Below, one piece after another: positions 34,316-42,950 of a stretch of DNA of 64,000 nucleotides. The notes under the pieces are model-generated. The model was given only the letters and a program-made list of their open reading frames with translations, had not been told where the DNA came from and did not search any database. Every line of letters starts with the position of its first letter. Positions within the stretch are counted from its first letter, which is position 1. Both the position numbers and the translations under genes were made by a program. Where the stretch lies: assembly GCF_009687885.1 (NCBI RefSeq), contig NZ_BLAF01000010.1, forward strand, positions 186,001 to 250,000, in the 5' to 3' direction. The DNA is from Acrocarpospora pleiomorpha (GTDB taxonomy: Bacteria > Actinomycetota > Actinomycetes > Streptosporangiales > Streptosporangiaceae).

Positions 34316-35070
34316 AGGAGTTCGCCTATCAGCGTGCGACGGAGGTCCGCGACGCGCTGGTCGCCGCGAACGGCGGCGCCCGTTACCTGGGCGGCGGCAC
34401 GAACCTCGTCGACCTGATGAAGAACGGGGTCGAGGCGCCCACCCGGCTGGTGGACGTGCGCTTCCTGCCGCTCGACGGGGTGAGCGAGGCGCCGGACGGC
34501 GGGCTGGTGATCGGCGCGACGACGACCAACAGCTGGTCCCGGCACTGCGCGGCCACCCATCCCTCGGACATGGCGGTGGCGATGGCGGCGTTCGACGCGG
34601 TCGTGCGCTACGAGACGCTCGACGGCGCCGGTGAGATCCCGCTGTCGGAGTTCTACCCGCCCGTCGGCGACACGCCGGAGCGGGAGACGGCGCTGCCGCC
34701 AGGAGCCCTGATCACAGCGGTCGTCCTGCCCGGGTCCGCGGTCTCCCCGTGGTCGCGGTACCGCAAGGTCCGCGAGCGCGCCTCCTACGCCTTCGCCAAC
34801 GTCTCCATCGCGGCCGGCCTGGATGTCCACGACGGGCTGGTACGGAGTGCGCGCATCGCCCTCGGCGGCGTCGCGTCCCGGCCCTGGCGCGCTCGGACCG
34901 CCGAGGACCTCCTGCGGGAGGGGCCCGCCACCCCCGACAGGTTCCGGGCCGCCGCCGACGCGGAACTGTCCGCCGCCGAGCCGTTGCCGCACAACGGATA
35001 CAAGGTGACGCTGGCGCGCAACCTCATCGTGGCCGTACTGACCGAACTCGCCGAGGAGACCCGCGCGTGA
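34312..35070 (+). pseudogene. FAD-binding subunit of a YagS-like molybdenum hydroxylase, internally deleted
   Basis: 252 residues against about 325 in the family. The start (MKEFAYQRATEVRDALV, YLGGGTNLVDLMK) and end (WSRYRKVRERASYAFANVS, LGGVASRPWRA) are normal. At TTTNSWSRHCAATHPSDMAV, however, about 75 residues are absent in frame, including the segment that normally carries GGNLLQRTRC and cysteine-rich FAD/Fe-S contacts. The open frame survives, but FAD binding should be lost. It overlaps both neighbours by 4 nt. Confidence 0.75.
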
Positions 35071-36366
35071 ACGATCTGACCACGGGCGCCGTCGGCATGG
35101 CACGGCCACGGATCGAGGGCCGGGCCAAGGTCACCGGCGGCGCGCGCTACGCCGCGGACGTGCCGATGCGGGACCTGGCGTTTGGCGCGATCGTCGTGTC
35201 CACCGTGTCCCGGGGGCGCGTCCGCGACATCGACGTCTCGGCCGTTCAGGACATGCCGGGCGTGCTGGGCGTGATCGATCACAGGAACGCGCCCCGGCTC
35301 GACCCGAAGGCCGGGCATTTCTTCGGCCCGGACGGCGGGCTGCAGCTCCTGCAGGATGATGTGATCCCCTTCGCCGGCCGGCCCGTCGCGCTCGTGGTGG
35401 CGGAGACGCCGGAGCAGGCGCGGGCGGCGGCCCAGGCGCTGCCGGTGACGTACGAGGAGCGGCCGCACGACACGGACTTCTCCGCCGGCCACCCGGCGGC
35501 CCGTCCGGCGATCACGCTCTTCGACGGGCCCGTGGACGTCGGTGACGTGGACGCGGAGCTGGCCGCGTCCGCGGTGGTCGTCGACGAGCGGTACCGCACA
35601 CCCGAGGAGCACTGCGCCGCCATGGAGCCGCACTCGGCGACCGCGTGGTGGGAGGGCGAGCGCCTGCAGGCCGTCGACTCCAACCAGGGGCCGTTCTTCA
35701 TCGCCACCGTCCTGGCCACGCTGTTCTCCCTGGACCTGGAACAGGTGCGCGTCCGCACCGAGCACGTCGGCGGCGGTTTCGGATCCAAGGGGCTGTGCGG
35801 CCCGCAACTCGTGCTGGCCGTGATGGCCGCGACGCGGTTCGGGCGGCCCGTACGGGTCACCCTGACCCGCGACGAGGTGTTCCTGACGACGGCGATGCGG
35901 CCGGCGACCGACCAGCGGATCCGGATCGGCGCCGGCGCCGACGGCCGCCTGCGGGCGATCCACCACGAGCCGGCGTTCGAGCTGTCGCCGCTCGCGGAGT
36001 ACATCGAGGGGTGCACCGAGCTCACCAAGACGCTCTACGCGGCGCCCGCGATCCGTACGCGGCTCACCGCGGTCCCCCTCGACATCCTGCCGCCGTACTC
36101 GATGCGCGGCCCTGGGGCCGCGCCCGGGTCCTTCGCCCCACATCGCCGCGCACGCCGACGTGCCCGACATCGAAGCCGATTTCGTGCCCGACTACGAGCC
36201 CGGCCTTCCCATGGGCGTCAAGGGCGCCGGTGAGATCGGCAACGTCGGCACGGCTGCCGCGATCGCGAACGCCGTCTGGCACGCCACCGGGGTCAGACAG
36301 AGATCCCTGCCGATCCGTCTCGACCGCGTGCTGGAGGCTGACCTAGGTCGTCCACCTCGGCGGTGA
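35067..36366 (+). pseudogene. molybdopterin subunit of a YagR-like hydroxylase, deleted and frameshifted
   Basis: The N-terminal half is normal (GRAKVTGGARYAADVP, EHVGGGFGSKGLCGPQ, MRGPGAAPGSF), then near 36130-36145 it jumps, in a different frame, to the extreme C-terminus (HIAAHADVPDIEADFVPDYE, MGVKGAGEIGNVGTAAAIAN). Family members are about 700 residues, so roughly 300 residues holding most of the molybdopterin site are gone. The remnant end overlaps the convergent TetR gene. The enzyme cannot function. Confidence 0.8.
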
Positions 36367-36979
36367 AGAGCAGCGCGGCGTCGAATCCCATCCCGGTGAA
36401 GTGGCCGGCGAGTTCCAGGGACAGGACGCCGTGCAGCCGGGTCCAGAAGGTCAGGGCCCGGTGGAGTATCGCGGGCGGGGCGGGGTGGCCGGCCGCCCAC
36501 TGCCGGTGGCCCTCGAGGTGCGCGTCGAACGGCGTCGCGGGGCCGTCGGCGGGCAGCGCGGCGCAGGCGTCGAGCAAGGTCGTCATGATCTCGGACGCGA
36601 TCGCGGTGATGTCGTCGGGCGCGTGGTAGCCGGGCACGGGTGTGCCGTAGATGAGGAAGTACCGCTGGGGGTCGTCAAGCGCCCACCCGCGCAGTGCGTG
36701 GGCCAGCGCGGCGTGGTCCGGGCCGGGCTCCGAGGCCGCCCGGAAGGTGTCGGCCAGGCTTCGGTACGCGTCCCTGATGAGCTCGGTGATCAGCTCGTCG
36801 CGGCTGGCGAAGTACCGGTAGAGCGCGGGTCCGCTCATGCCCATCTGCTTGGCGATCGCGTTGAGGGAGAGCGCGGACGCCCCCGCCGTCGCGATCTGCT
36901 CCCATGCGTGTTCCTTGATCTCCGTACGCACCTGAGTGCGGTAACGCGTGCGCGGGGACGTGGTGTCCGTATCCACCAT
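36293..36979 (-). CDS. TetR-family regulator
   Basis: 228 residues. The N-terminal helix-turn-helix (ALSLNAIAKQMGMSGPALYRYFASRDELI, about residues 37-66) is typical; the C-terminal ligand domain has FDAHLEGHRQWAAGHPAPP and ends in a non-family tail where the gene runs into the decayed yagR end. It is divergent from the quinone oxidoreductase at 37110 with inverted TTAGTTAGA/TCTAACGAA elements between, so it most likely represses that gene and itself. Confidence 0.85.
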   Translation of the reverse strand: MVDTDTTSPRTRYRTQVRTEIKEHAWEQIATAGASALSLNAIAKQMGMSGPALYRYFASRDELITELIRDAYRSLADTFRAASEPGPDHAALAHALRGWALDDPQRYFLIYGTPVPGYHAPDDITAIASEIMTTLLDACAALPADGPATPFDAHLEGHRQWAAGHPAPPAILHRALTFWTRLHGVLSLELAGHFTGMGFDAALLFTAEVDDLGQPPARGRDGSAGISV

Positions 36980-37010
36980 GGCCTTCCCTGGGCTGCTACA
37001 TCTTCAAGAT

Positions 37011-37076
37011 TTAGTTAGAGGCTATCACGAAACTTATTGACACTCCCCGTCCCTGGGCGTTACAACTTCTAACGAA
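37011..37076 (+). promoter_or_regulatory. promoter and operator of the quinone oxidoreductase
   Basis: A perfect -35 box TTGACA (37037-37042) and a -10-like TACAAC (37061-37066), 18 bp apart, would start transcription near 37073. Flanking them are TTAGTTAGA (37011-37019) and TCTAACGAA (37068-37076), inverted copies with one mismatch. TetR bound at the second would cover the start point. Confidence 0.5.
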
Positions 37077-37109
37077 CGCAAAAGCTCATAACTCGATGCG
37101 GAGGTCGTC

Positions 37110-38141
37110 ATGAACGCCGAGGGACTCGTCGAAGTCGTACTGCCGGGCAAGGTGGAGCCGGAAGGCCTGGAGATCCGGCACGGAGCCGTCCCCGCCCCCG
37201 GCCCGGGCCAGGTCCTGATCCGGATGGAGGCGACCGGGGTCTCCTTCGCCGAACAGCAGATGCGCCGCGGCCGGTACTACGACCAGCCGCCCTTCCCGTT
37301 CGTGCCCGGTTACGACCTGGTCGGCACGGTGCTCGCGACCGGTGAGGGCGTCGAGCCCGGCCTGGCCGGCACCCGGGTGGCCGCGCTGGTCAAGGTCGGC
37401 GGCTGGGCCAGCCATGTGATCGTCGAAGCGGCGGACGTGGTGGAGGTTCCCCAGGGGGTCACCGCGGCCGAGGCGGAGACCGTGGTGGTCAACGGCATCA
37501 CCGCCTGGCAGATGCTGCACCGCAAGGCACGGATCCGCTCGGGGCAGTCCATCCTGGTGCACGGCGCCAACGGCGGCGTGGGCTCGGTCCTGGTCCAGCT
37601 GGCGCAGGCCGCGGGCGTGACGGTGATCGGCACCGCGTCCGCGCGCCACCACGACGCCCTGCGCGAGCGTGGCGTCGTCCCGGTCGACTACCGCACCGAG
37701 GACGTGCCCGCACGCGTCCGCGAACTCGCCCCCGGCGGGGTGGACGCCGTCTTCGACCACGTCGGCGGTCGCAGCGTCCTCGACTCCTGGCGCCTGCTCG
37801 CGCCCGGCGGCACGCTCGTCGCCTACGGCAGCGCCTCCACCCGGGATGACGAGGGGTCCAAGCAGTGGCCCGTGCTCAAGCTGCTCGGCCGGGTATGGCT
37901 GTGGAACGCGCTGCCCAACCGCCGCCGCGCCTACTTCTTCAACGTCTGGGCCGGGCGGGCTCTGGCCAAGACCCGGTTCAGGGCCCGGCTGCGCGCCGAC
38001 CTCACCCAGGTCTTCGCGGCCCTCCAGCGCGGGGACGTCACCGCCCAGATCGCCGCCCAGCTGCCGCTCACCCGCGTCGCCGACGCCGTACGCCTGGCCG
38101 AATCCGGCACCATCGCCGGCAAGATCGTGCTCACCCCGTAG
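37110..38141 (+). CDS. zinc-independent quinone oxidoreductase (MDR family)
   Basis: 343-residue cytoplasmic NADPH-dependent quinone or enone reductase. It has a GroES-like N-terminal domain (PFPFVPGYDLVGTVLATGEG), a Rossmann fold with ILVHGANGGVGSVLVQLAQ near residues 150-168, and the family C-terminus (AESGTIAGKIVLTP). No zinc-ligand cysteines are seen. GGAGG lies six bases before ATG 37110. It is divergent from a TetR regulator, suggesting induction by an electrophile or quinone. It is convergent with the two-component genes. Confidence 0.88.
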   Translation: MNAEGLVEVVLPGKVEPEGLEIRHGAVPAPGPGQVLIRMEATGVSFAEQQMRRGRYYDQPPFPFVPGYDLVGTVLATGEGVEPGLAGTRVAALVKVGGWASHVIVEAADVVEVPQGVTAAEAETVVVNGITAWQMLHRKARIRSGQSILVHGANGGVGSVLVQLAQAAGVTVIGTASARHHDALRERGVVPVDYRTEDVPARVRELAPGGVDAVFDHVGGRSVLDSWRLLAPGGTLVAYGSASTRDDEGSKQWPVLKLLGRVWLWNALPNRRRAYFFNVWAGRALAKTRFRARLRADLTQVFAALQRGDVTAQIAAQLPLTRVADAVRLAESGTIAGKIVLTP

Positions 38142-38167
38142 CGTTTCAACCTGATCATCGAGACATG

Positions 38168-38830
38168 TCAGGAGCTGCGCGGGGCTACCAGGCCGGATTC
38201 GTAGGCGAGGATGACGAGCTGAGCGCGGTCGCGGGCGTTGAGTTTGGCCATGGCCCGGTTGATGTGGGTTTTCGCGGTCAGCGGGCTGATCACCATGCGC
38301 TCGGCGATCTGGTCGTTGGACAGGCCCCGCGCGACCAGGGCGACGGCCTCACGTTCGCGGTTGGTCAGTTCTTCCAGCCCCGTGCCGGCGCCGGTGTCGA
38401 GCGGCTGGGTGACGTACCTGTTGATGAGCTTGCGGGTGATCGACGGGGCGAGCAGCGCGTCGCCGCGCGCGGCGACCCGTACGGCGTGCAGGAAGTCTTC
38501 GGGCACGATGTCCTTCACGAGGAATCCGGCCGCGCCGGCGCGCAGCGCGTTGAAGACGTATTCATCGAAGCCGTAGTTGGTCAGGATGACGACGTGCACC
38601 CCGGCCAGGGCCGGGTCCGCGGCGATGCGCCGGGTCGCCTCGATGCCGTCGACGACCGGCATCTGGATGTCGATGAGAGCGATATCGGGCAGATACTCCC
38701 TGACCAGAGCCAGGCCCTCCATCCCGTCGCCGGCCTCGGCCACCACCTCGATGTCGTCTTCGAGGTCGAGGAGCGCGCGGAACCCGCTGCGCAGGAGCGG
38801 CTGGTCGTCGACCAGCAGGACGCGGATCAT
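38168..38830 (-). CDS. NarL-family response regulator
   Basis: 220 residues: receiver domain with acidic VLLVDDQPLLR, phosphoacceptor Asp in DIALIDIQMPVVDG (about residue 54) and VVILTNYG; C-terminal LuxR helix-turn-helix LTNREREAVALVARGLSNDQ. Its start overlaps the kinase stop by 4 nt, so they form one unit. A CTACCGC/GCGGTAG palindrome upstream of the kinase is a likely binding site, which would also reach the divergent DUF6223 gene. Confidence 0.9.
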   Translation of the reverse strand: MIRVLLVDDQPLLRSGFRALLDLEDDIEVVAEAGDGMEGLALVREYLPDIALIDIQMPVVDGIEATRRIAADPALAGVHVVILTNYGFDEYVFNALRAGAAGFLVKDIVPEDFLHAVRVAARGDALLAPSITRKLINRYVTQPLDTGAGTGLEELTNREREAVALVARGLSNDQIAERMVISPLTAKTHINRAMAKLNARDRAQLVILAYESGLVAPRSS

Positions 38831-39936
38831 GACGTACGGTCCACCGGAAGTTCCGCCTGGACGGTGAAGCCGCCCTCGCGGCGCGGCTCCGCGCGCAGAC
38901 GACCGCCGAGGGCGGTGACCCGTTCGCGCATCCCGAGCAGCCCGACGCCGGGCACCGGGGCGGTGTCCGGCGTGGCCTTGCCGTCGTCATCGACGCGTAC
39001 CGCCAGGGCGTCGGGACGGTAGTCGATCCGGACCGACGCCGTCGCGGCGGCGGCGTGACGGGCGATGTTGGTGAGGGACTCCTGAACGATCCGGTAGACG
39101 GTCCGGTCCACCGCGGCCGGCACGTCATGCCGTTGTCCCTCGATCGTCAGCGTCGCGTCCAGGCCGGTCGTCCGAGCCCGTTCCACCAGGTCCGCGACGT
39201 GGTCGAGGCCACCCGGCGGGGTCGTGCCGTCGTCGCGCAGCGCCTCCAGGGTCGCGCGCAGCTCCCGGGTCGCCTCACGGCCGGCCTCCTGGATCGCCAG
39301 CAGGGCCTCCGGCACGTGTTCGCCACGCCTGCGGGCCACGTGGACGGCGACTTCGGCCTGCACCTTGATGATCGAGATCTGGTGGGTGAGCGAATCGTGC
39401 TGCTCCCGCGCGATGTGCAGCCGCTCCTCGTCGGCGCGGCGCCGCGCGGTCTCCTCCCGGGTGCGCTCGGCTTCGTCCGCCCGCCGCTCGGCCTGCCGCA
39501 GCGCCTCACCCGCGGCGCCGGCCGCGATCAGCCAGGCCAGCTCGAGGGCGCCGCGGGCCTGCGCGAACGCCTCGCCCGTGTCGTGCAGGCCCGAGGCCAG
39601 GGCCGCGAGGGGGAGAAGGGCCAGCATGATCACGCTCGCCGCCACCGTGATGGTGCGGTGTCCCGCCCGCACGGCCGCGTAAACCGCGAACAGGTACGCG
39701 ACGGCGGGCACGTCGAAACCTGCCCCCTGGTAACCCACCGCACACAGCCCCGTGATGGCCAGGACGGGAACCGGAGCCCGGCGGCGCGCGGCCAGCGCCA
39801 AGCCGCCGGCCGCCAGCAGCGCGCAGCCGAAGAGGTTGGTGGCGGAGTCCTGCCCGGACAGTCCGGTGACCAGCAGCGTCGCCGCCACGCAGACGGCGAT
39901 CGCCCAATCCTTGACACCGACCCGTCCTGTACCCAT
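38827..39936 (-). CDS. NarL-type sensor histidine kinase
   Basis: 369-residue membrane sensor: four to five N-terminal helices (about residues 8-150), a coiled linker rich in Arg/Glu (RQAERRADEAERTREETARRR), HisKA_3 dimerisation with phospho-His in IAREQHDSLTHQISIIK, and an HATPase domain (VDDDGKATP, GVGLLGMRERV). ATG 39936. It phosphorylates the regulator encoded downstream. The signal is unknown; the short membrane sensor without an outer domain suggests membrane stress or a lipophilic ligand. Confidence 0.9.
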   Translation of the reverse strand: MGTGRVGVKDWAIAVCVAATLLVTGLSGQDSATNLFGCALLAAGGLALAARRRAPVPVLAITGLCAVGYQGAGFDVPAVAYLFAVYAAVRAGHRTITVAASVIMLALLPLAALASGLHDTGEAFAQARGALELAWLIAAGAAGEALRQAERRADEAERTREETARRRADEERLHIAREQHDSLTHQISIIKVQAEVAVHVARRRGEHVPEALLAIQEAGREATRELRATLEALRDDGTTPPGGLDHVADLVERARTTGLDATLTIEGQRHDVPAAVDRTVYRIVQESLTNIARHAAAATASVRIDYRPDALAVRVDDDGKATPDTAPVPGVGLLGMRERVTALGGRLRAEPRREGGFTVQAELPVDRTS

Positions 39937-39994
39937 GCGCGCACCTTAGCGGGATGTCCGCGCGGGCGACTCCTGCGCGCGGATGATCGGTCGA

Positions 39995-40012
39995 CTACCG
40001 CACACGCGGTAG
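39995..40012. promoter_or_regulatory. CTACCGC-ACAC-GCGGTAG palindrome
   Basis: Perfect 7-bp arms with a 4-bp spacer, 59 bp before the kinase and 120 bp before the DUF6223 gene. LuxR-type response regulators bind such dyads, so this is probably the regulator's own site controlling both sides. Confidence 0.5.
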
Positions 40013-40131
40013 TTTCGCGGCTCCTGCGGCGTCCGCGGCAGCGCGAATTGCCTGCGTCCGCTAGACGACCGTCCGTGGGTACGGCGGGCATGATCAGGCC
40101 ATATCCACTCGCAGGAGGAGAGGAGCACCTC

Positions 40132-40569
40132 ATGTCAGCCCGATTTGTCATCACCGCGGCCGCGGCCGCTCTGATCGGAGCTTTCGGGCTTGCCGCACCA
40201 GCGGCCGCGCACACCTTGGTCCAGCCCGTCAGTTCTTACGCCTTGACCTCCGGGCGTCTCTGGTCTGTGGTGGCCGCGCTGCTGGGGCTGGCCGGCGCGG
40301 TCATCGGTGCAGTGGCTCTGGCCCGCTCCGCCGGTCGTATCGGCACCGGCAACGGACGAAGGGGAGCCATCGTAGCCCTGGTGGCGGGCCTGGCCGGCGC
40401 GGTCATCGGCGGTCTGGTCGTAGCCGCCGCCGAGGGCGGTCCCGGCACCGGCTACGGAATAGTCGGCGGCTTCGTGGCCTTGGTGGTCGGGCTGATCGCC
40501 ATGATCCTCGGCGGTCTCGCTCTGGCCCACTCCCGCCGCACCGCCGCACCGGCTGACCAGCTGACCTGA
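40132..40569 (+). CDS. DUF6223-like small membrane protein
   Basis: 145 residues: a cleavable-looking signal (FVITAAAAALIGAFGLAAPAAA) and three further hydrophobic helices linked by GRIGTGNGRRGAIVALVAG and AAAEGGPGTGYGIVGGF, a pattern I associate with the actinobacterial DUF6223 family. ATG 40132 follows a strong AGGAGGAGAGGAG. It is divergent from the two-component pair with a shared palindrome, so it is probably the main output of that system. Function is unknown. Confidence 0.7.
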   Translation: MSARFVITAAAAALIGAFGLAAPAAAHTLVQPVSSYALTSGRLWSVVAALLGLAGAVIGAVALARSAGRIGTGNGRRGAIVALVAGLAGAVIGGLVVAAAEGGPGTGYGIVGGFVALVVGLIAMILGGLALAHSRRTAAPADQLT

Positions 40570-40617
40570 AGCGAATACGAGCGCGCGGGCGCGTACTCCA
40601 GAATCGGCATCGGGTGC

Positions 40618-41550
40618 TTAGGCGAAGTAGTGGCCTTCCTTGAGGTCGGCGACCAGTCCCGGGCGGGTTGGCTGCCATCCGAGAAGGTCGCGGGTGATCT
40701 GTGCCGAGGCGGGGCCGTCGGCTCCCCAGAAGCGGCCGAGCCACCCGACGTATTCTCCGGCGTGCTCGGGGGCGGCGGAGACGGCGGGGACGCCCAGGTG
40801 CGTGGCGAAGACTTCGGCGACCTCGCGGATCGGGACGCCTTCGTCGCCGACGGCGTGCAGCACCGATCCGGCCGGCGCGGACTCTAGCGCGAGGCGGAAC
40901 AGGCGCGCGGCGTCGTCGCGGTGGACCGCCGGCCAGCGGTTGGCGCCGTCGCCGACGTAGGCCGCAGTGCCGTTCTGGCGGGCGAAGCCGATCGCGGTGG
41001 GGATGAACCCGTTGTCACCGTCGCCGTGCGTGGCCGGCGGGAGCCGCACGACCGAGGAGCGGACCCCGCGGCCGGCGAGTGCGAGGGTGTAGTGGGCGTT
41101 GCCCAGCCGTCCCTGGGCGCCGCTGACCGGGATGTCGCGGTCGCCGGTGTCCGTCAGTCCGTCGCGCTCGGTCGCGACGGCGCCGGGCGGGAGGCCGAGC
41201 ACGCCGAGGATGCCGGAGGCGATGACGAATGGCTTGCCGGTGCCTGCCAGGGCTTCGCCGAAGGTGGTGATCGCCGCGCGGTCGGCGTCGGCGGCCCCGG
41301 CATAGTCGCCGGCGAATGCGATGTCGTGCTTGAACGCGAGGTGGATGACGCCATCGGACGACGCGGCGGCATCGCGCAGAACGTCAAGATCATCGAGAGA
41401 TCCCGAACGGGCTCCGGCGCCCGCGGCTTGCAGGGCCTGGGCCGCGGCGTCGGAGCGGGCGAGCCCGGTGACCTCGTGGCCTGCGGCGATCAGGTCAGGG
41501 ACGAGCCCGCGGCCGACCCAGCCCGACGCTCCGGTGACGAAAACGCGCAT
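40618..41550 (-). CDS. NAD-dependent epimerase/dehydratase (extended SDR)
   Basis: 310 residues. Rossmann start MRVFVTGASGWVGRGLVPDL, HLAFKHD in the middle, and a substrate-binding C-terminal half (YVGDGANRWPAVHRDDAARL). The usual YxxxK is not obvious: the segment LGNAHYTLALAGRGV has Tyr without the Lys four residues on, so the enzyme may be an atypical reductase. ATG 41550 has AGGAGG seven bases upstream. It is divergent from the TetR gene at 41664 with TAGCACG operators between. Confidence 0.82.
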   Translation of the reverse strand: MRVFVTGASGWVGRGLVPDLIAAGHEVTGLARSDAAAQALQAAGAGARSGSLDDLDVLRDAAASSDGVIHLAFKHDIAFAGDYAGAADADRAAITTFGEALAGTGKPFVIASGILGVLGLPPGAVATERDGLTDTGDRDIPVSGAQGRLGNAHYTLALAGRGVRSSVVRLPPATHGDGDNGFIPTAIGFARQNGTAAYVGDGANRWPAVHRDDAARLFRLALESAPAGSVLHAVGDEGVPIREVAEVFATHLGVPAVSAAPEHAGEYVGWLGRFWGADGPASAQITRDLLGWQPTRPGLVADLKEGHYFA

Positions 41551-41583
41551 AGGTGAAACCTCCTGGATCTTGATGGTTATTAT

Positions 41584-41626
41584 TAGCACGTTCGTGCTAC
41601 AAACTATTCCTAGTACAGTCGTGCCT
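41584..41626. promoter_or_regulatory. TetR operators TAGCACG-TT-CGTGCTA
   Basis: A perfect 16-bp palindrome (41584-41599) and a weaker second copy, TAGTACAGTCGTGCCT (41611-41626), lie in the 113-bp divergent region between the SDR and TetR genes. They are 27 bp apart centre to centre and are the evident sites for the adjacent TetR protein. Confidence 0.65.
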
Positions 41627-41663
41627 GGAATGTCAAAACCCGTACAGGCATCTGGAGGCGGCG

Positions 41664-42260
41664 ATGGCGGGACGGCCGGTCGACCATGAGCGGCGGGCCG
41701 AGCTGCTCGACGCGGTGGTCGACTACACGGTCGAGCATGGGTTCTCCGACCTGTCGTGGCGGCCGGTCGCCGCCGCCCTCGGGGTCTCGACCACCACGCT
41801 GGTGCATCACTTCGGGGCCAAGGAGCAGATGCTCGAGGCCATCCTCGGGCGGCTGCGGGAGCGTATCTTCGCGGCCACCAGCGAGGTCCTCGGCGAGCAG
41901 CCTGACCTGGCCACGGCGGCGCGCGCGGTCTGGACGCGGACCTCTGACCCGCGACGGGGGGCGGAGTTCAGGCTGTTCTTCGCGGTCTACGGACGTGCCC
42001 TCCAAGCGCCGCAGCAGTTCGCGGGGTTCCTGGAAAGGGTCGTAGCCGACTGGATGCGCGCCCTGGTCGACTTGCAGGGTCCAGGCACCGACCCGGCGAC
42101 GGCGACGCGCACCGCCACATTGGTGATCGCGACGATCAGAGGGCTCCTGCTCGACCTGCTCGCCACCGGTGACCAATACCGGGTCCAGGATGCGGCCGAG
42201 AGCTTCCTCGCCACTCTCGAGCCCCCGGCGCCGAGTAGAAGGCCACCGACGGGACGGTGA
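41664..42260 (+). CDS. TetR-family regulator
   Basis: 198 residues with an N-terminal helix-turn-helix (LSWRPVAAALGVSTTTLVHHFGAKEQM, about residues 29-55) and an all-helical C-terminal ligand domain ending in a proline-rich tail. ATG 41664 follows GGAGGCGG. It is divergent from the SDR gene and very likely represses it through the TAGCACG palindromes. The ligand is probably a substrate of the SDR. Confidence 0.87.
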   Translation: MAGRPVDHERRAELLDAVVDYTVEHGFSDLSWRPVAAALGVSTTTLVHHFGAKEQMLEAILGRLRERIFAATSEVLGEQPDLATAARAVWTRTSDPRRGAEFRLFFAVYGRALQAPQQFAGFLERVVADWMRALVDLQGPGTDPATATRTATLVIATIRGLLLDLLATGDQYRVQDAAESFLATLEPPAPSRRPPTGR

Positions 42261-42288
42261 GGCCGACGTTGGGACCGGAGGCAGACAG

Positions 42289-42311
42289 CAAGGTTAGGCT
42301 TACCTTATATT
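42289..42311 (+). promoter_or_regulatory. iron box (IdeR/DmdR type) overlapping a -10 element
   Basis: CAAGGTTAGGCTTACCTTA (42289-42307) matches the 19-bp iron box of IdeR/DmdR1 at 15 positions, including the whole core GGTTAGGCTnACCT. A -10-like TATATT (42306-42311) overlaps it and would place the first base of the transcript at or next to ATG 42318. Iron-loaded repressor bound here would block the promoter. Confidence 0.75.
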
Positions 42312-42317
42312 TGCACG

Positions 42318-42950
42318 ATGGACCCCTCTGAGATCCGTACGGTGGACAGCGAGGCCGAGCTCCGGAAGATCGTGAAAGAGCCACCGCAGGCCATCTGGGA
42401 CAAGGACATCGCCCGGATCGATGAACACGCGCGCACGATCATCGCGCACTCGCCGTTCGTGCTGCTGGCGACCTCGAACACGGATGGCACCTGCGACGTC
42501 TCGCCCCGGGGGGATCCCGCCGGATCGGTGCTGGTCCTCGACGACCACCGGCTGGTGCTCGCGGATCGCCCTGGCAACCAGCGGCTCGACAATCTCCGCA
42601 ACATTCTGCGCAACCCCCACGCCGGGCTGCTGTTCATCGTGCCGGGGATGAACGAGACCCTGCGCGTGAACGGGCGCGCGAGGCTCGTGTCGGACGCGCC
42701 GTTCTTCGACGACCTGGCGGTCCGGGGCAAACGGCCGCGGCTGGCGATCCTCATCGAGGTCGAGGAACTGTACATGCACTGCGCGAAGGCGTTCCTCCGC
42801 TCATCGTTGTGGAAGCCCGAGACCTGGCCGGACCGCAAGAGCCTGCCCACGCTCGGCCGCATCGCCAAGGACCAAATGGGCATCAAGGGCGTCACCGCGA
42901 GAATGATCGACGCGGGTCTCGCCCTGGACGCCAAGATGAATCAGTACTGA
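42318..42950 (+). CDS. PPOX-class FMN-dependent flavoprotein (DR_2398/MSMEG_1061-like)
   Basis: 210-residue split-barrel flavoprotein of the pyridoxamine-phosphate-oxidase superfamily: FVLLATSNTDGTCDVSPRGD, then VLVLDDHRLVLADRPGNQR and GLLFIVPGMNETLRVNGRAR, and a C-terminal segment with LYMHCAKAFLRSSLWKPE. Members use FMN in redox or reductase roles. There is no ribosome-binding site, and the predicted transcription start coincides with the ATG, so the mRNA is probably leaderless. The iron box upstream suggests expression only in iron shortage, perhaps for iron release from a siderophore (inference). It is convergent with the MerR gene, with adjacent stops. Confidence 0.82.
   Translation: MDPSEIRTVDSEAELRKIVKEPPQAIWDKDIARIDEHARTIIAHSPFVLLATSNTDGTCDVSPRGDPAGSVLVLDDHRLVLADRPGNQRLDNLRNILRNPHAGLLFIVPGMNETLRVNGRARLVSDAPFFDDLAVRGKRPRLAILIEVEELYMHCAKAFLRSSLWKPETWPDRKSLPTLGRIAKDQMGIKGVTARMIDAGLALDAKMNQY

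Noticed and set aside
36401..37018. Plus-strand open frame antisense to the TetR gene
   Set aside because: Shadow of a clear TetR protein on the other strand.
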